Positions 54,885 through 63,577 of a stretch of 64,000 nt of DNA are shown here, one piece after another. A model generated the notes under the pieces. The model made no database searches, was not told where the DNA came from, and worked only from the letters and a program-made list of their open reading frames with translations. Source of the stretch: Streptomyces fradiae. Its GTDB lineage: Bacteria; Actinomycetota; Actinomycetes; Streptomycetales; Streptomycetaceae. Position 1 is the first letter of the stretch, and each line of letters starts with the position of its first letter. The stretch is from contig NZ_CP065958.1 in the NCBI RefSeq assembly GCF_041270065.1, positions 2,480,001 through 2,544,000 of the forward strand, written 5' to 3'. Both the position numbers and the translations under genes were made by a program.

Positions 54885-55610
54885 TCAGGTCGTGGTCTCG
54901 GGCCGGGTCGACTTCTCCCACGGGTAGGCCGTGCGGCGCGGGTCCGGCCCCTGGATCGCCTGCGGCTGCCCCGACGGTCCGGCCGGACCGCTCGCCGCCC
55001 CCGGCCGGCTCTGACTCTGCCCCTGGCTCTGCGCGGGTCCGGCCGTCGCCCCGTCGAGGCCGTCCGTGCCGGTCCAGTGGCGCAGGGCGCCCGCCTCCAC
55101 GTCGATCTGGGCGCTCAGCGAGGACAGGTCGTCCTCGGCGAACTTGCGGGCGCGGTCGCGGGCGGCGAAGCGCAGCGCGTCGGCGGAGTGGGTGATCTGC
55201 TCGGTGCGCCGGCGCAGCTCGGGCAGCTGGGCCGCGACATGGGCCCGGTCCGGCTCGCGCTCCAGCCGCTTGAGGTCCTCGTCGAGCTCGCGCCCGTGGG
55301 CGCTGAGCCGCTGGAAGAGGTCGAGGGACTCCTGCAGGGAGGCGTCCTCGGCCACCCCCGCGTTCAGGGAGTCCTGGGTGGCGCGCATCGAGGTGCGCAG
55401 TGAGAGGCGCAGCTGGGCCAGCTCGCCGGCGACGCCGGTCTGGCCGAGGCTCTTGGCGCGCAGCGTGGTGTCCTCGACCGTGCGCCGGGCCTGGTCGATG
55501 GTGCGGTCGACCCCGCGCTTCGCCGCCTTGGCGACCTTCACCGTGGCGTAGATCCCGAGCGCCACGAAGGCGACGAACAGCAGCGCCATGATCGTGATCG
55601 CGGCTTCCAT
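54885..55610 (-). CDS. Membrane-anchored coiled-coil protein
   Basis: 241 residues from ATG 55610 after a GGAGGGGCG site. One N-terminal membrane segment (ITIMALLFVAFVALGIYATV) is followed by a long charged helical region with heptad-like leucines (about residues 25-180: VEDTTLRAKSLG, LFQRLSAHGRELDEDLKRLE) and a disordered Gln/Pro/Ser tail. No family name is known to me. It lies 133 bases after leuS on the same strand. Possibly an envelope or division-related protein. Confidence 0.72.
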   Translation of the reverse strand: MEAAITIMALLFVAFVALGIYATVKVAKAAKRGVDRTIDQARRTVEDTTLRAKSLGQTGVAGELAQLRLSLRTSMRATQDSLNAGVAEDASLQESLDLFQRLSAHGRELDEDLKRLEREPDRAHVAAQLPELRRRTEQITHSADALRFAARDRARKFAEDDLSSLSAQIDVEAGALRHWTGTDGLDGATAGPAQSQGQSQSRPGAASGPAGPSGQPQAIQGPDPRRTAYPWEKSTRPETTT

Positions 55611-55743
55611 GAGCGTCGCCCCTCCGGCCTGGATTGTGGTTCTTCCACGGTAAACGGAAGGGGCAGGCCGGTGGTTCCAGATGAACCCCCAACCTGCCCC
55701 CACCACTCCCCTAGGGGACGGCGTGGATCAGCGGCCGACGGCG

Positions 55744-58614
55744 TCAGCCGGCGACGATGTTGACCAGCTTCGGCGCGCGGACGATGACCTTGCGGATCTG
55801 CGCGCCGCCCAGCGCCGCGACGACGTGCGCGTCGGCCAGGGCCAGCGCCTCCAGCTCCGCGTCGGTGATCGACGGGGAGACCTCCAGGCGGGCCTTGACC
55901 TTGCCCTTGATCTGCACGACGCAGGTCACGGTCTCGTCGACGACATAGGCCGGGTCGGCGACCGGGAAGTCCTGGTGGACGACCGAGTCGGAGTGGCCCA
56001 GGCGGTGCCACAGCTCCTCGGCGATGTGCGGGGCCAGCGGGGCGACCAGGCGCACCAGCTGCTCGGCGACCGGGCGGGACACCGCGCCACCGGACTTGGT
56101 CAGGTGGTTGTTCAGCTCGGTGATCTTGGCGATGGCGGTGTTGAAGCGCATCGCCGCCATGTCCTGGGCGACCCCGTCGATGGCCTTGTTCAGGGCACGC
56201 AGGGTGTCCTCGTCGGCGGCCTCGTCGACGACCGTGACCTCGCCGGTCGTCTCGTCGACGATGTTGCGCCACAGGCGCTGCAGCAGGCGGTACTGGCCGA
56301 CGACGGCGCGGGTGTCCCACGGACGGGAGACGTCCAGCGGGCCCATGGCCATCTCGTACAGGCGCAGGGTGTCGGCGCCGTACTCGCCGCAGATCTCGTC
56401 GGGGGTGACGGCGTTCTTCAGGGACTTGCCCATCTTGCCCAGGACGCGGCTGACCTTCTCGCCCTCGTACCAGTAGGCCCCGTCGCGCTCCTCGACCTCG
56501 GCGGCCGGGACGGCGATGCCGCGGGAGTCCCGGTAGACGAATGCCTGGATCATGCCCTGGTTGTACAGCTTGTGGAACGGCTCGGCGGAGGAGACGTGCC
56601 CCAGGTCGAACAGGATCTTGGACCAGAAGCGGGCGTACAGCAGGTGCAGCACGGCGTGCTCGGCACCGCCGACGTACAGGTCGACGCCGCCGGTGGGCAT
56701 GCCCTCGCGCGGGCCCATCCAGTACTGCTCGATGGCCGGGTCGACCAGCTTCTGGTCGTTGTGCGGGTCCAGGTAGCGCAGCTCGTACCAGCAGGAACCG
56801 GCCCAGTTGGGCATGGTGTTGGTCTCGCGGCGGTACTTCCGGGGGCCGTCGCCCAGGTCCAGGGTGACGTTGACCCAGTCCTCGTTGCGGGACAGCGGGG
56901 TCTCCGGCTGGGTGTCCGCGTCGTCCGGGTCGAAGGTGCGCGGCGAGTAGTCCTCGACCTCCGGCAGCTCCAGCGGCAGCATGGACTCGGGCAGCGGGTG
57001 GGCGACGCCGTCCTCGTCGTAGACGATCGGGAAGGGCTCGCCCCAGTAGCGCTGCCGGCTGAACAGCCAGTCGCGCAGGCGGAAGTTGACAGTGCCCTCG
57101 CCGATGCCGCGGTCGGTCAGCCAGGCGGTGATCCGCTCCTTGGCCTCGACGACGCCCAGGCCATCCAGCGCGACGTCCTTGTTGGAGGAGTTGATCAGCT
57201 TCGCCTCGTAGGAGGCGAACGCGTCGTCCCACTCGGCCGGGTCGGTGCCACGGCCGTCGTTGGGCTCGACCACGCAGCGCATCGGCAGCTCGAAGGCGCG
57301 CGCGAACGCGAAGTCGCGGGTGTCGTGCGCCGGGACGGCCATGATCGCACCGGTGCCGTAGCCCATCAGGACGTAGTCGGCGATGAAGACCGGGACCTGC
57401 TCGCCGCTGACCGGGTTGGTCGCGTACGCGCCGGTGAAGACACCGGTCTTGTCCTTGGCCTCGGCCTGCCGCTCGACGTCGGACTTGGCGGCGGCCTGCT
57501 TGCGGTAGGCGTCGACGGCCTCGGCGGGGGTGGCGTGTCCGCCGGTCCACACGTCGTGGGTGCCCTCGGGCCAGGCGGCCGGGACGATCTTCTCGACCAG
57601 GTCGTGCTCGGGGGCCAGCACCATGTAGGTGGCGCCGAACAGGGTGTCCTGGCGGGTGGTGAAGACGGTGATCGCGCCGGTGTCGCCGACCTGGAAGTCG
57701 ACGCGGGCGCCCTCGGAGCGGCCGATCCAGTTGCGCTGCTGCAGCTTGATGGCCTCGGGCCAGTCCAGGCCGTCCAGGTCCTCGAGCAGGCGGTCCGCGT
57801 AGGCGGTGATGCGCATGTTCCACTGGCGCAGCTTGGCCTTGAAGACGGGGAAGTTGCCGCGCTCGGAGCGTCCGTCGGCGGTGACCTCCTCGTTGGCCAG
57901 GACGGTGCCCAGGCCGGGGCACCAGTTGACCGGGGCGTCGGAGGCGTAGGCCAGGCGGTACTCGCCCAGGACGTCGGCGCGCTCGCCGGCGGTCAGCTCG
58001 CTCCACGCGCGCGTGGAGCCGGGGATCTCACGAGTGCCGTTCTCGAACTGCTCGACCAGCTCGGCGATCGGGCGGGCCTTCCTGGCCTCGTCGTCGTACC
58101 AGGAGTTGAAGATCTGCAGGAAGATCCACTGGGTCCACTTGTAGTACTCCGGGTCGATCGTGGCGAACGACCGGCGCTTGTCGTGGCCCAGGCCCAGCCG
58201 GCGCAGCTGGACCTTCATGTTCTCCATGTTGGCCTCGGTGGACACGCGGGGGTGCGTGCCGGTCTGCACCGCGTACTGCTCGGCGGGCAGGCCGAAGGCG
58301 TCGAAGCCCAGGGTGTGCAGGACGTTGTGGCCGGTCATGCGCGCGTGGCGGGCGAAGACATCGGTGGCGATGTAGCCCAGCGGGTGGCCGACGTGCAGGC
58401 CCGCACCGGAGGGGTACGGGAACATGTCCATGATGAACTTCTTGGGGCGGGCCGCGAGGGCCGCGTCCCCGGCCAGGTCACCACTGGGGTTCGGGGCCTC
58501 ATAGGTGCCCTCGGCGTCCCAGGCGTCCTGCCAGCGTGCCTCGATGTCGGCGGCCAGGCTCGCCGTGTAGCGATGCGGGGCCGCCGTCTCGACAGCCGTG
58601 TTGATCTCGGTCAT
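55744..58614 (-). CDS. leuS: Leucyl-tRNA synthetase
   Basis: 956 residues, full length. The HIGH-like [16 protein letters not shown] near residue 90, the editing domain (ATTEFMV-type [35 protein letters not shown], in two parts) and KMSKS-like [11 protein letters not shown] near residue 720 are all present. An AAGGACC site precedes the ATG. The gene is preceded by a Leu-rich leader ORF and an intrinsic terminator, so it is probably attenuated by leucyl-tRNA supply. Confidence 0.97.
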   Translation of the reverse strand: MTEINTAVETAAPHRYTASLAADIEARWQDAWDAEGTYEAPNPSGDLAGDAALAARPKKFIMDMFPYPSGAGLHVGHPLGYIATDVFARHARMTGHNVLHTLGFDAFGLPAEQYAVQTGTHPRVSTEANMENMKVQLRRLGLGHDKRRSFATIDPEYYKWTQWIFLQIFNSWYDDEARKARPIAELVEQFENGTREIPGSTRAWSELTAGERADVLGEYRLAYASDAPVNWCPGLGTVLANEEVTADGRSERGNFPVFKAKLRQWNMRITAYADRLLEDLDGLDWPEAIKLQQRNWIGRSEGARVDFQVGDTGAITVFTTRQDTLFGATYMVLAPEHDLVEKIVPAAWPEGTHDVWTGGHATPAEAVDAYRKQAAAKSDVERQAEAKDKTGVFTGAYATNPVSGEQVPVFIADYVLMGYGTGAIMAVPAHDTRDFAFARAFELPMRCVVEPNDGRGTDPAEWDDAFASYEAKLINSSNKDVALDGLGVVEAKERITAWLTDRGIGEGTVNFRLRDWLFSRQRYWGEPFPIVYDEDGVAHPLPESMLPLELPEVEDYSPRTFDPDDADTQPETPLSRNEDWVNVTLDLGDGPRKYRRETNTMPNWAGSCWYELRYLDPHNDQKLVDPAIEQYWMGPREGMPTGGVDLYVGGAEHAVLHLLYARFWSKILFDLGHVSSAEPFHKLYNQGMIQAFVYRDSRGIAVPAAEVEERDGAYWYEGEKVSRVLGKMGKSLKNAVTPDEICGEYGADTLRLYEMAMGPLDVSRPWDTRAVVGQYRLLQRLWRNIVDETTGEVTVVDEAADEDTLRALNKAIDGVAQDMAAMRFNTAIAKITELNNHLTKSGGAVSRPVAEQLVRLVAPLAPHIAEELWHRLGHSDSVVHQDFPVADPAYVVDETVTCVVQIKGKVKARLEVSPSITDAELEALALADAHVVAALGGAQIRKVIVRAPKLVNIVAG

Positions 58615-58668
58615 GGTCCTTGAAGCTCCATCGATCGTCTCTGCCCACTGCCGGCACTGCCACGAAAT

Positions 58669-58693
58669 GAAAAATCCCCTCGCACAGGAGGGG
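58669..58693 (-). terminator. Intrinsic attenuator terminator before leuS
   Basis: CCCCTC and GAGGGG arms (58676-58681 and 58688-58693) with a 6-base loop, followed on the minus strand by ATTTTTCATTT. It is one of few hairpins here with a true T-tract, and it sits between a promoter and the start of leuS, not after a gene. Confidence 0.82.
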
Positions 58694-58736
58694 ACGCCGC
58701 GCCGATGCCGACCGGATCTTCATCCGTCGGGACTGA

Positions 58737-58775
58737 TCAGCGCGGCTCGCTAAGCAGAAGGCGTACGGCACGCAT
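58737..58775 (-). CDS. leuS leader peptide (Leu attenuator)
   Basis: A 12-residue frame MRAVRLLLSEPR with three consecutive Leu codons (CTT CTG CTT), then AGC, as in the leuA leader (LLLLS). The ATG comes six bases after a TACCCT hexamer, so the transcript probably starts at the ATG itself and is translated leaderless. Stalling on Leu codons would affect the hairpin and terminator that follow. Confidence 0.8.
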   Translation of the reverse strand: MRAVRLLLSEPR

Positions 58776-58838
58776 GGCGTCAGGGTACCGCAGGGCCCGA
58801 TCGGGCCGCACCGACGTTCCGGGGACCGGGATACGAAG

Positions 58839-58870
58839 AAGCGGGCCGTCCTGGTGTGGACGGCCCGCTT
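58839..58870. terminator. Terminator after the tandem tRNA-Ala genes
   Basis: A perfect 13-bp stem (58839-58851 and 58858-58870) with a 6-base loop, eight bases past the 3' end of the nearer tRNA gene. Confidence 0.85.
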
Positions 58871-58878
58871 CTCTTCTG

Positions 58879-58951
58879 TGGAGCTAAGGAGAATTGAACT
58901 CCTGACCTCCTGCATGCCATGCAGGCGCTCTACCAACTGAGCTATAGCCCC
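58879..58951 (-). tRNA. tRNA-Ala (GGC)
   Basis: 73 bases that fold as a full cloverleaf: acceptor GGGGCTA/TAGCTCC, D-arm GCTC/GAGC, anticodon stem CCTGC/GCAGG with loop ATGGCAT (anticodon GGC), T-arm AGGAG/CTCCT with TTCAATT. CCA is not encoded. Fourteen bases separate it from the second copy. Confidence 0.97.
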
Positions 58952-58965
58952 CTGTACGGGTTCTG

Positions 58966-59038
<73 letters not shown>

Positions 59039-59159
59039 TTGTTTAGTTGTGTCGCGCCGGTTTCCCGTGCGGCGACGGACAGAACAGTAACCGTCCGCCG
59101 GTCCGTTCGCCAAATCCATTTGGCGGGCCCGTCCGGCGGTGCGGGTAGGGTCGCCGTCT

Positions 59160-60497
59160 GTGTCCGCCTCCTCCTCGCCCCCGCCCGCCCCGTCCCGCGC
59201 CCGGCTCCGGTCCCCGGCCGTCGCCGCGGCGGTCTGTCTGCTCTCGTTCACGGCGTTCTGGGTGGCGCAGCGGCTCGCCCACGTGAACATGCTGGACGTG
59301 ATGGTCTACCGGGCCGAGGCCGAGACGCTGCGGGCCGGCGGCGACCTCTACGCGATGCGCGCCACCTCGGCGAACCTCGCGATGACCTATCCGCCGTTCG
59401 CCGCCGTGCTGTTCCTGCCGCTGACCCTGGTGGGCGTGCCGCTGATGCGGACGCTGACCACGGCGGGGAACCTGCTCCTGGTGGTGGCGCTCGTACAGCT
59501 GTCGCTGCGGCTGATCCGCCCCGCTCTGGCACGTCCGGAGGCGCGCGCCGAGCTGTGGCGAACCACACTGTGGATCGCGGCGGTCGTGGTGTGGTGCGAG
59601 CCGGTGTGGACGACGCTGCGGTACGGGCAGATCAACCTGCTCGTGGCGGTGGCCGTGCTGTGGGACCTGACCCGTCGCGAGGGCAGCCGCTGGGCCGGTC
59701 TGGGCATCGGCCTGGCCACCGCGGTGAAGCTCACCCCGGGGCTGTTCGTGGTCCTGCTGTTCGCCGCCGGGCTGCTGCTGTGGCGCCGGGACCGGGACCG
59801 GGCCCTGAACCAGTGGCTGCGGACGGGCCTCACGGCGACCGGCGTCTTCCTGGTGACGACGCTGACGATGGCGGTGGCGCTGCCCGCCGACTCGAAGCGG
59901 TTCTGGACCGGGACCCTGTTCGAGACCGGCCGGGTCGGCCACGCCGAGGAGACCGCCAACCAGTCGCTCAGCGGCGTCCTGGCCCGGCTGCTGCACACGG
60001 ACGCGCCGGGGCTGTGGTGGCTGGCCGCGGCGGTCCTCCTGGGCGGCGCGGCCATGGTGCTCGCGGTACGGGCGGCGGTCCGCGGCGACCGGGCGGTGGC
60101 CGTGGTCGTCACGGCGTTCGCGGCGCTGATGATCAGCCCGATCTCCTGGTCGCACCACTGGGTGTGGTGCGTGCCGCTGCTGATCCTGCTGTACGACCGC
60201 GCCACGCGCGCGTGGCTGGTGACGGGGGCCGTTGCCCTGGCGTTCGCCTCGTTCGCGCTGTGGTGGGTGCCGCACGACCCGGGCCGTCCCGAACTCGACC
60301 AGAACGCCGGGCAGATGCTGCTCTCCGCGGTCTATCCACTGACGGCGCTCGCGGTCTTCGCCGGCTATGCGCTGTCGCTGCGGCGGACGCGCGGCCTGGA
60401 CCCTGTGGAGACGGTCCCGCGGCCCCGCGAGGAGACGCGGGAGCCTCAGGGGCGGGAGCCTCAGGGGCGGGAGCCTCAGGCCGTGGCGAACGAGTAG
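59160..60497 (+). CDS. GT87-family (DUF2029) polyprenol-linked mannosyltransferase-like protein
   Basis: 445 residues from GTG 59160, chosen for the TAGGGT hexamer upstream; GTG 59139 is also in frame. About ten membrane segments; an early acidic DVMVYRAEAETLRAGGDLYA and NLAMTYPPFAAVLFLP follow the family pattern, with YGQINLLVAVAVLWDL in the middle. These enzymes transfer mannose or arabinose from polyprenyl phosphate outside the membrane. The C-terminal tail is a REPQG repeat. It overlaps the convergent zinc-ribbon gene by 22 bases. Confidence 0.87.
   Translation: MSASSSPPPAPSRARLRSPAVAAAVCLLSFTAFWVAQRLAHVNMLDVMVYRAEAETLRAGGDLYAMRATSANLAMTYPPFAAVLFLPLTLVGVPLMRTLTTAGNLLLVVALVQLSLRLIRPALARPEARAELWRTTLWIAAVVVWCEPVWTTLRYGQINLLVAVAVLWDLTRREGSRWAGLGIGLATAVKLTPGLFVVLLFAAGLLLWRRDRDRALNQWLRTGLTATGVFLVTTLTMAVALPADSKRFWTGTLFETGRVGHAEETANQSLSGVLARLLHTDAPGLWWLAAAVLLGGAAMVLAVRAAVRGDRAVAVVVTAFAALMISPISWSHHWVWCVPLLILLYDRATRAWLVTGAVALAFASFALWWVPHDPGRPELDQNAGQMLLSAVYPLTALAVFAGYALSLRRTRGLDPVETVPRPREETREPQGREPQGREPQAVANE
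60438..60480 (+). repeat. 15-base tandem repeat encoding REPQG
   Basis: CGGGAGCCTCAGGGG is repeated nearly three times in frame at the 3' end of the GT87 gene. The last unit also covers the stop of the convergent zinc-ribbon gene. Confidence 0.85.
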
Positions 60498-60712
60498 AAC
60501 CGCTTCAGGGTGCAGTGCTCGTCGAGGAGCCGGCCGTAGATCGGCTCCCCTTCGAGCTCGCGGTAGGTCTCGATGGGGTCGCCTTTTATGATCAGCGCCC
60601 GCGCGCACTCCTCGCACCAGTACTGGAAGGAGGGGTTCACGGGGTCCATGTCACGGACGATGGGCGTCCCGCTGCCGCACCAGTCGCACTTCCGCCGGTG
60701 CGCCCCCATCAT
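60476..60712 (-). CDS. Small zinc-ribbon protein
   Basis: 78 residues from ATG 60712 (a second ATG follows at 60709). Two Cys pairs (CDWCG near residue 9 and CEECA near residue 33) suggest one zinc site. The rest (GDPIETYRELEGEPIYGRLLDEHC) is conserved-looking but not recognised. The first ATG overlaps the stop of the upstream small gene (ATGA). It overlaps the convergent GT87 gene by 22 bases. Confidence 0.72.
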   Translation of the reverse strand: MMGAHRRKCDWCGSGTPIVRDMDPVNPSFQYWCEECARALIIKGDPIETYRELEGEPIYGRLLDEHCTLKRFYSFATA

Positions 60713-60858
60713 GCGGCTCCCGTCACGGAGGCGGCACGCGGCGCACGGGTGAGCGCCACACGGGTGAGGGGCGACTTCCACGGTCCGGGGGCGGATTCCG
60801 CGACGGCATCGGCTGCGAGGCTGTCGGCTGCGACCTCGTCGGCACCGTCCACGGCCAT
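60709..60858 (-). CDS. Small protein coupled to the zinc-ribbon gene
   Basis: 49 residues from ATG 60858, with a strong GGGAGGGAG ribosome site; an upstream ATG at 60912 has no site. Ala/Asp/Glu-rich first half (AVDGADEVAADSLAADAVAE), basic second half (SPLTRVALTRAPRAAS). No family recognised. The stop overlaps the next start as ATGA, which argues that it is a real gene. Confidence 0.6.
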   Translation of the reverse strand: MAVDGADEVAADSLAADAVAESAPGPWKSPLTRVALTRAPRAASVTGAA

Positions 60859-60927
60859 GCGCGCTCCCTCCCGCCCGGACCCTCTTCCCCACCGGCGGTC
60901 CGATTCTGCCATGGGCCCGCAAGGGGG

Positions 60928-62361
60928 TCAGCGTCGTCGGCGGAGCAGGCTCGCCGAGGCACCCAGGACCGCCGCCGCGGCCAGCGCGAGGGTGCATACC
61001 CAGAGCGCGTGGGCGGACACATGCGCCCCCGGCCCGGTGATCCGGCCGAGGAAGAGCGCGCCGAACGCGGCGACGCCGATCAGCTGGCCGAGCTGGGTCA
61101 CCGTGGCGAGCAGTCCGCTGGCGTCGGCGGCGTCCTCCGGCCGTACCGTCGCGAGCGCGCCGGTCAGGGCCGGGCTGAAGGCCAGCGCCAGACCGGCGCC
61201 CATGGCGCAGAGCACCGGATAGAGCACCCAGCCGCCCGCGCCGCCGTCCCTGAGAACGGCGCCCACGCCGACCGAGGAGGCCGCGGTGAGCAGGAAGCCG
61301 GCGGGCACCAGGAAGGGCTGCAGGCGGGCGGGCCAGCGGCGCCAGGTGAGGCCGACGAGTCCGAAGACGGCGGCGGTCGGCGCGAAGGTGAGGCCGGTGC
61401 GCAGCGCGCTGTGCCCGAGCGCGCCCTGCAGGTGCAGGGTGAGGGTGAACAGGAAGCCCGCGTTGACGGCCATCACGGCGGCGATCCGTACGACGGCCCG
61501 GCCGATGCCGGGGCTGCGCAGGACCCGGGGCGCGACGATCGGGGCGCCGCCGCGCCGGGCGAGCCCCGCCTCGTACGTGCCGAAGGCGGCGAACAGGAGC
61601 AGCGCGCCGGCGAAGGACAGCCAGGTCCACAGCGGCCAGTCCTTCTCCTGGCCGAGGACGAGGGGGACGGTGAGGAGCGTGACGGAGCCGGCGAGCAGCA
61701 GCAGTCCGGGCAGGTCGAGGGAGCGGGACCGCTCGGCCGCGGTGCCGGCGTCGCGCGGCAGCACCTTGGCGCCGAGGGCCAGCAGGGCCAGGCCGATGGG
61801 CACGTTGACCAGGAAGACCGGGCGCCAGCCGGTGCCGAACAGGTCGGCGCTGACGAGGACGCCGCCGACGACCTGGCCGGCCGCGGCGCCGGTGGCGAGG
61901 ACGGCGGAGTAGGCGCTCAGCGCGCGGACCCGGCCCTCGCCAGTGAAGTTGCGCTGGATGAGGCTGAGGACCTGGGGGATCATCAGGGCCGATCCGGCGC
62001 CCTGGACGACCCGGAAGGCGATCAACTGGCCGGTTCCGGCGGCCAGTCCGCAGGCGAGCGAGGCGACGGTGAAGACCATCAGCCCGGCGAGGTAGACCCG
62101 CCGGTGGCCGAGCCGGTCGCCGAGCCGCGCGCCGGTGATCAGCAACACGGCGTAGGCGATGGTGTATCCGGCGACGACGAGCTGGATTCCGGCGCCGCTG
62201 GCGGCGAGTTCGGTACGGATGGTGGGGGCGGCGACGTTGACGATGAAGACGTCGAGCAGCGCCATGAACTGGGCGGCGAGCACGACGCCGAGCAGGGCGC
62301 GGGGTCGGTTGTCGGTGCCGGGGTCTTTACTGAGTACGGGACGTGTGGTGGTCGTCGTCAT
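60928..62361 (-). CDS. MFS drug exporter (DHA2 type)
   Basis: 477 residues with about 14 membrane segments. Motif A appears as GARLGDRLGHRRVYLAGL, and the first segment (LAAQFMALLDVFIVNVAAPTI) is standard for EmrB/QacA types. Divergent from an MmyB-type regulator, the same pairing as at 23185-25577, but the protein is clearly a different paralogue. Probable function: export of toxic compounds under control of the regulator. Confidence 0.92.
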   Translation of the reverse strand: MTTTTTRPVLSKDPGTDNRPRALLGVVLAAQFMALLDVFIVNVAAPTIRTELAASGAGIQLVVAGYTIAYAVLLITGARLGDRLGHRRVYLAGLMVFTVASLACGLAAGTGQLIAFRVVQGAGSALMIPQVLSLIQRNFTGEGRVRALSAYSAVLATGAAAGQVVGGVLVSADLFGTGWRPVFLVNVPIGLALLALGAKVLPRDAGTAAERSRSLDLPGLLLLAGSVTLLTVPLVLGQEKDWPLWTWLSFAGALLLFAAFGTYEAGLARRGGAPIVAPRVLRSPGIGRAVVRIAAVMAVNAGFLFTLTLHLQGALGHSALRTGLTFAPTAAVFGLVGLTWRRWPARLQPFLVPAGFLLTAASSVGVGAVLRDGGAGGWVLYPVLCAMGAGLALAFSPALTGALATVRPEDAADASGLLATVTQLGQLIGVAAFGALFLGRITGPGAHVSAHALWVCTLALAAAAVLGASASLLRRRR

Positions 62362-62412
62362 ACGAGGAGCGTGACGCCGGCCGGATACGGGTAACGAGAG
62401 CCCGTCGATGCT

Positions 62413-62427
62413 GGTACTGACAGCACC
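62413..62427. promoter_or_regulatory. Palindrome between MFS and MmyB-type genes
   Basis: GGTACTG-A-CAGCACC, 7-base arms with one mismatch, 52 bases before the MFS start and 28 before the regulator start. Candidate operator for the regulator. Confidence 0.4.
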
Positions 62428-62454
62428 TGGCAACGGCGGCGCGGGGACTCGACC

Positions 62455-63327
62455 ATGGGGGATGTGACGACTGTGGCAGTGGCGGGCGAGACGCGGCGGA
62501 GGCCGGAGCTGGCGGCGTTCCTGCGGAGCCGGCGGGCGCGGGTGACGCCCCAGGACGTGGGCATGCCGCCAGGCCTGAGACGGCGCACGCCCGGGCTGCG
62601 CCGCGAGGAGGTGGCGCAGCTCTCCGGGGTGGGTGTCACCTGGTACACGTGGCTGGAGCAGGGGCGGCCGATCAACGCCTCGTCGCAGGTGCTCGACGCG
62701 GTGGCCCGCACGCTGCGGCTCGACCGGCCGGAGCGCGAGCACCTCTACCACCTGGCGGAGGTGCCGTACGAGCCGGAGTCGGCGCCCGAGCACGCCGTCG
62801 GGGCCGGCCCGGAGATCCAGGGCATCCTGGACGCCCTGGTGCCGCTTCCGGCGGTGGTCTACAACGCGCGGTACGACGTGCTGGCCACGAACGCGACGTA
62901 CGAGATGATGTTCCTCCGGGAGGACGGCAGGCCCTGGACGGGCCCGCTGGGCGTGCGCAATGTGCTGTGGAGCCTGTTCACGATGCCCGCGGACAAGTGC
63001 CCGGTGGTCGAGAGGCATCTGGAGCTGCCGCTCATGGTGGCCCAGTTACGGGGTGCGTACGGGCGTCATGTGGGCGAGCCGGCGTGGGAGTCGTTCGTAC
63101 GGTTGCTGAGCGAGGCGAGCCCGTACTTCGCGGAGCTGTGGCGCAGCGGCGACGTGGTGCCGCCGGGGACCCGGGTGAAGACCTTCCGGCACCACCGGGC
63201 GGGCGAGATACGGATGACCTCGGTCTCGCTGTCGATCAACGGGATGCCGGAGTGCCGGATCGTCACCTACACGCCGAACGACGAGGAGAGCCGGCGCTCC
63301 ATCGACCTCCTGCTGAACGGTGCTTGA
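62455..63327 (+). CDS. MmyB-type XRE transcriptional regulator
   Basis: 290 residues. The HTH has RRRTPGLRREEVAQLSGVGVTWYTWLEQG; the ligand-binding domain starts near residue 110 (ILDALVPLPAVVYNARYDVLATNATYEMMF). It lacks the long insert of the 23185 paralogue and ends in SLSINGMPECRIVTYTPNDEES. Divergent from an MFS exporter that it probably controls. Confidence 0.92.
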   Translation: MGDVTTVAVAGETRRRPELAAFLRSRRARVTPQDVGMPPGLRRRTPGLRREEVAQLSGVGVTWYTWLEQGRPINASSQVLDAVARTLRLDRPEREHLYHLAEVPYEPESAPEHAVGAGPEIQGILDALVPLPAVVYNARYDVLATNATYEMMFLREDGRPWTGPLGVRNVLWSLFTMPADKCPVVERHLELPLMVAQLRGAYGRHVGEPAWESFVRLLSEASPYFAELWRSGDVVPPGTRVKTFRHHRAGEIRMTSVSLSINGMPECRIVTYTPNDEESRRSIDLLLNGA

Positions 63328-63372
63328 CGTGCGGAGGGAAAGCGGGGCGAGGGCGAGGGGCGGGGGAAACGA

Positions 63373-63404
63373 CGGATCCCGCCCCCTGCTGGGGACGGGA
63401 TCCG
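63373..63404. terminator. Terminator between the MmyB-type gene and tRNA-Ala
   Basis: A 14-position stem with one mismatch (63373-63386 and 63391-63404) and a TGCT loop, between the convergent regulator and tRNA genes; it lies eight bases from the tRNA 3' end. Confidence 0.82.
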
Positions 63405-63411
63405 GTGATTG

Positions 63412-63484
63412 TGGAGCTAAGGAGAATTGAACTCCTGACCTCCTGCATGCCATGCAGGCGCTCTACCAACTGAGCTATAGCCCC
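63412..63484 (-). tRNA. tRNA-Ala (GGC), third copy
   Basis: Identical over all 73 bases to the copy at 58879-58951, with anticodon GGC and no encoded CCA. It lies 4.4 kb from the tandem pair on the same strand. Confidence 0.97.
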
Positions 63485-63577
63485 GCGCGTTCTTCGCGCT
63501 CCGCGCTGCGAACAAGATGAACTTTAGCCTGTGACCTGCCGGAAAGTGAAATCGGTCCGGCAGGCCACACGCGGTGC

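Larger units (their letters stand above)
58615..58787 (-). promoter_or_regulatory. leuS leader region
   Basis: Order on the minus strand: TACCCT hexamer (58782-58787), six bases, leader ORF (58737-58775), nested hairpin, terminator, leuS start. The nested hairpin has an outer stem GCCGCGCTGAT (58736-58746) with ATCGGCGCGGC (58696-58706), 11 pairs with one G-U, and an inner stem CCGACGGAT (58722-58730) with ATCCGGTCGG (58708-58717, one bulge). The outer 5' arm overlaps the last codons and stop of the leader. No T-box core sequence is present. Confidence 0.78.

Noticed and set aside
58615..58800. T-box riboswitch before leuS
   Set aside because: The region lacks the TGGNACCGCG core and a stem I with a Leu specifier codon. 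The Leu-codon leader ORF plus terminator explains it better.
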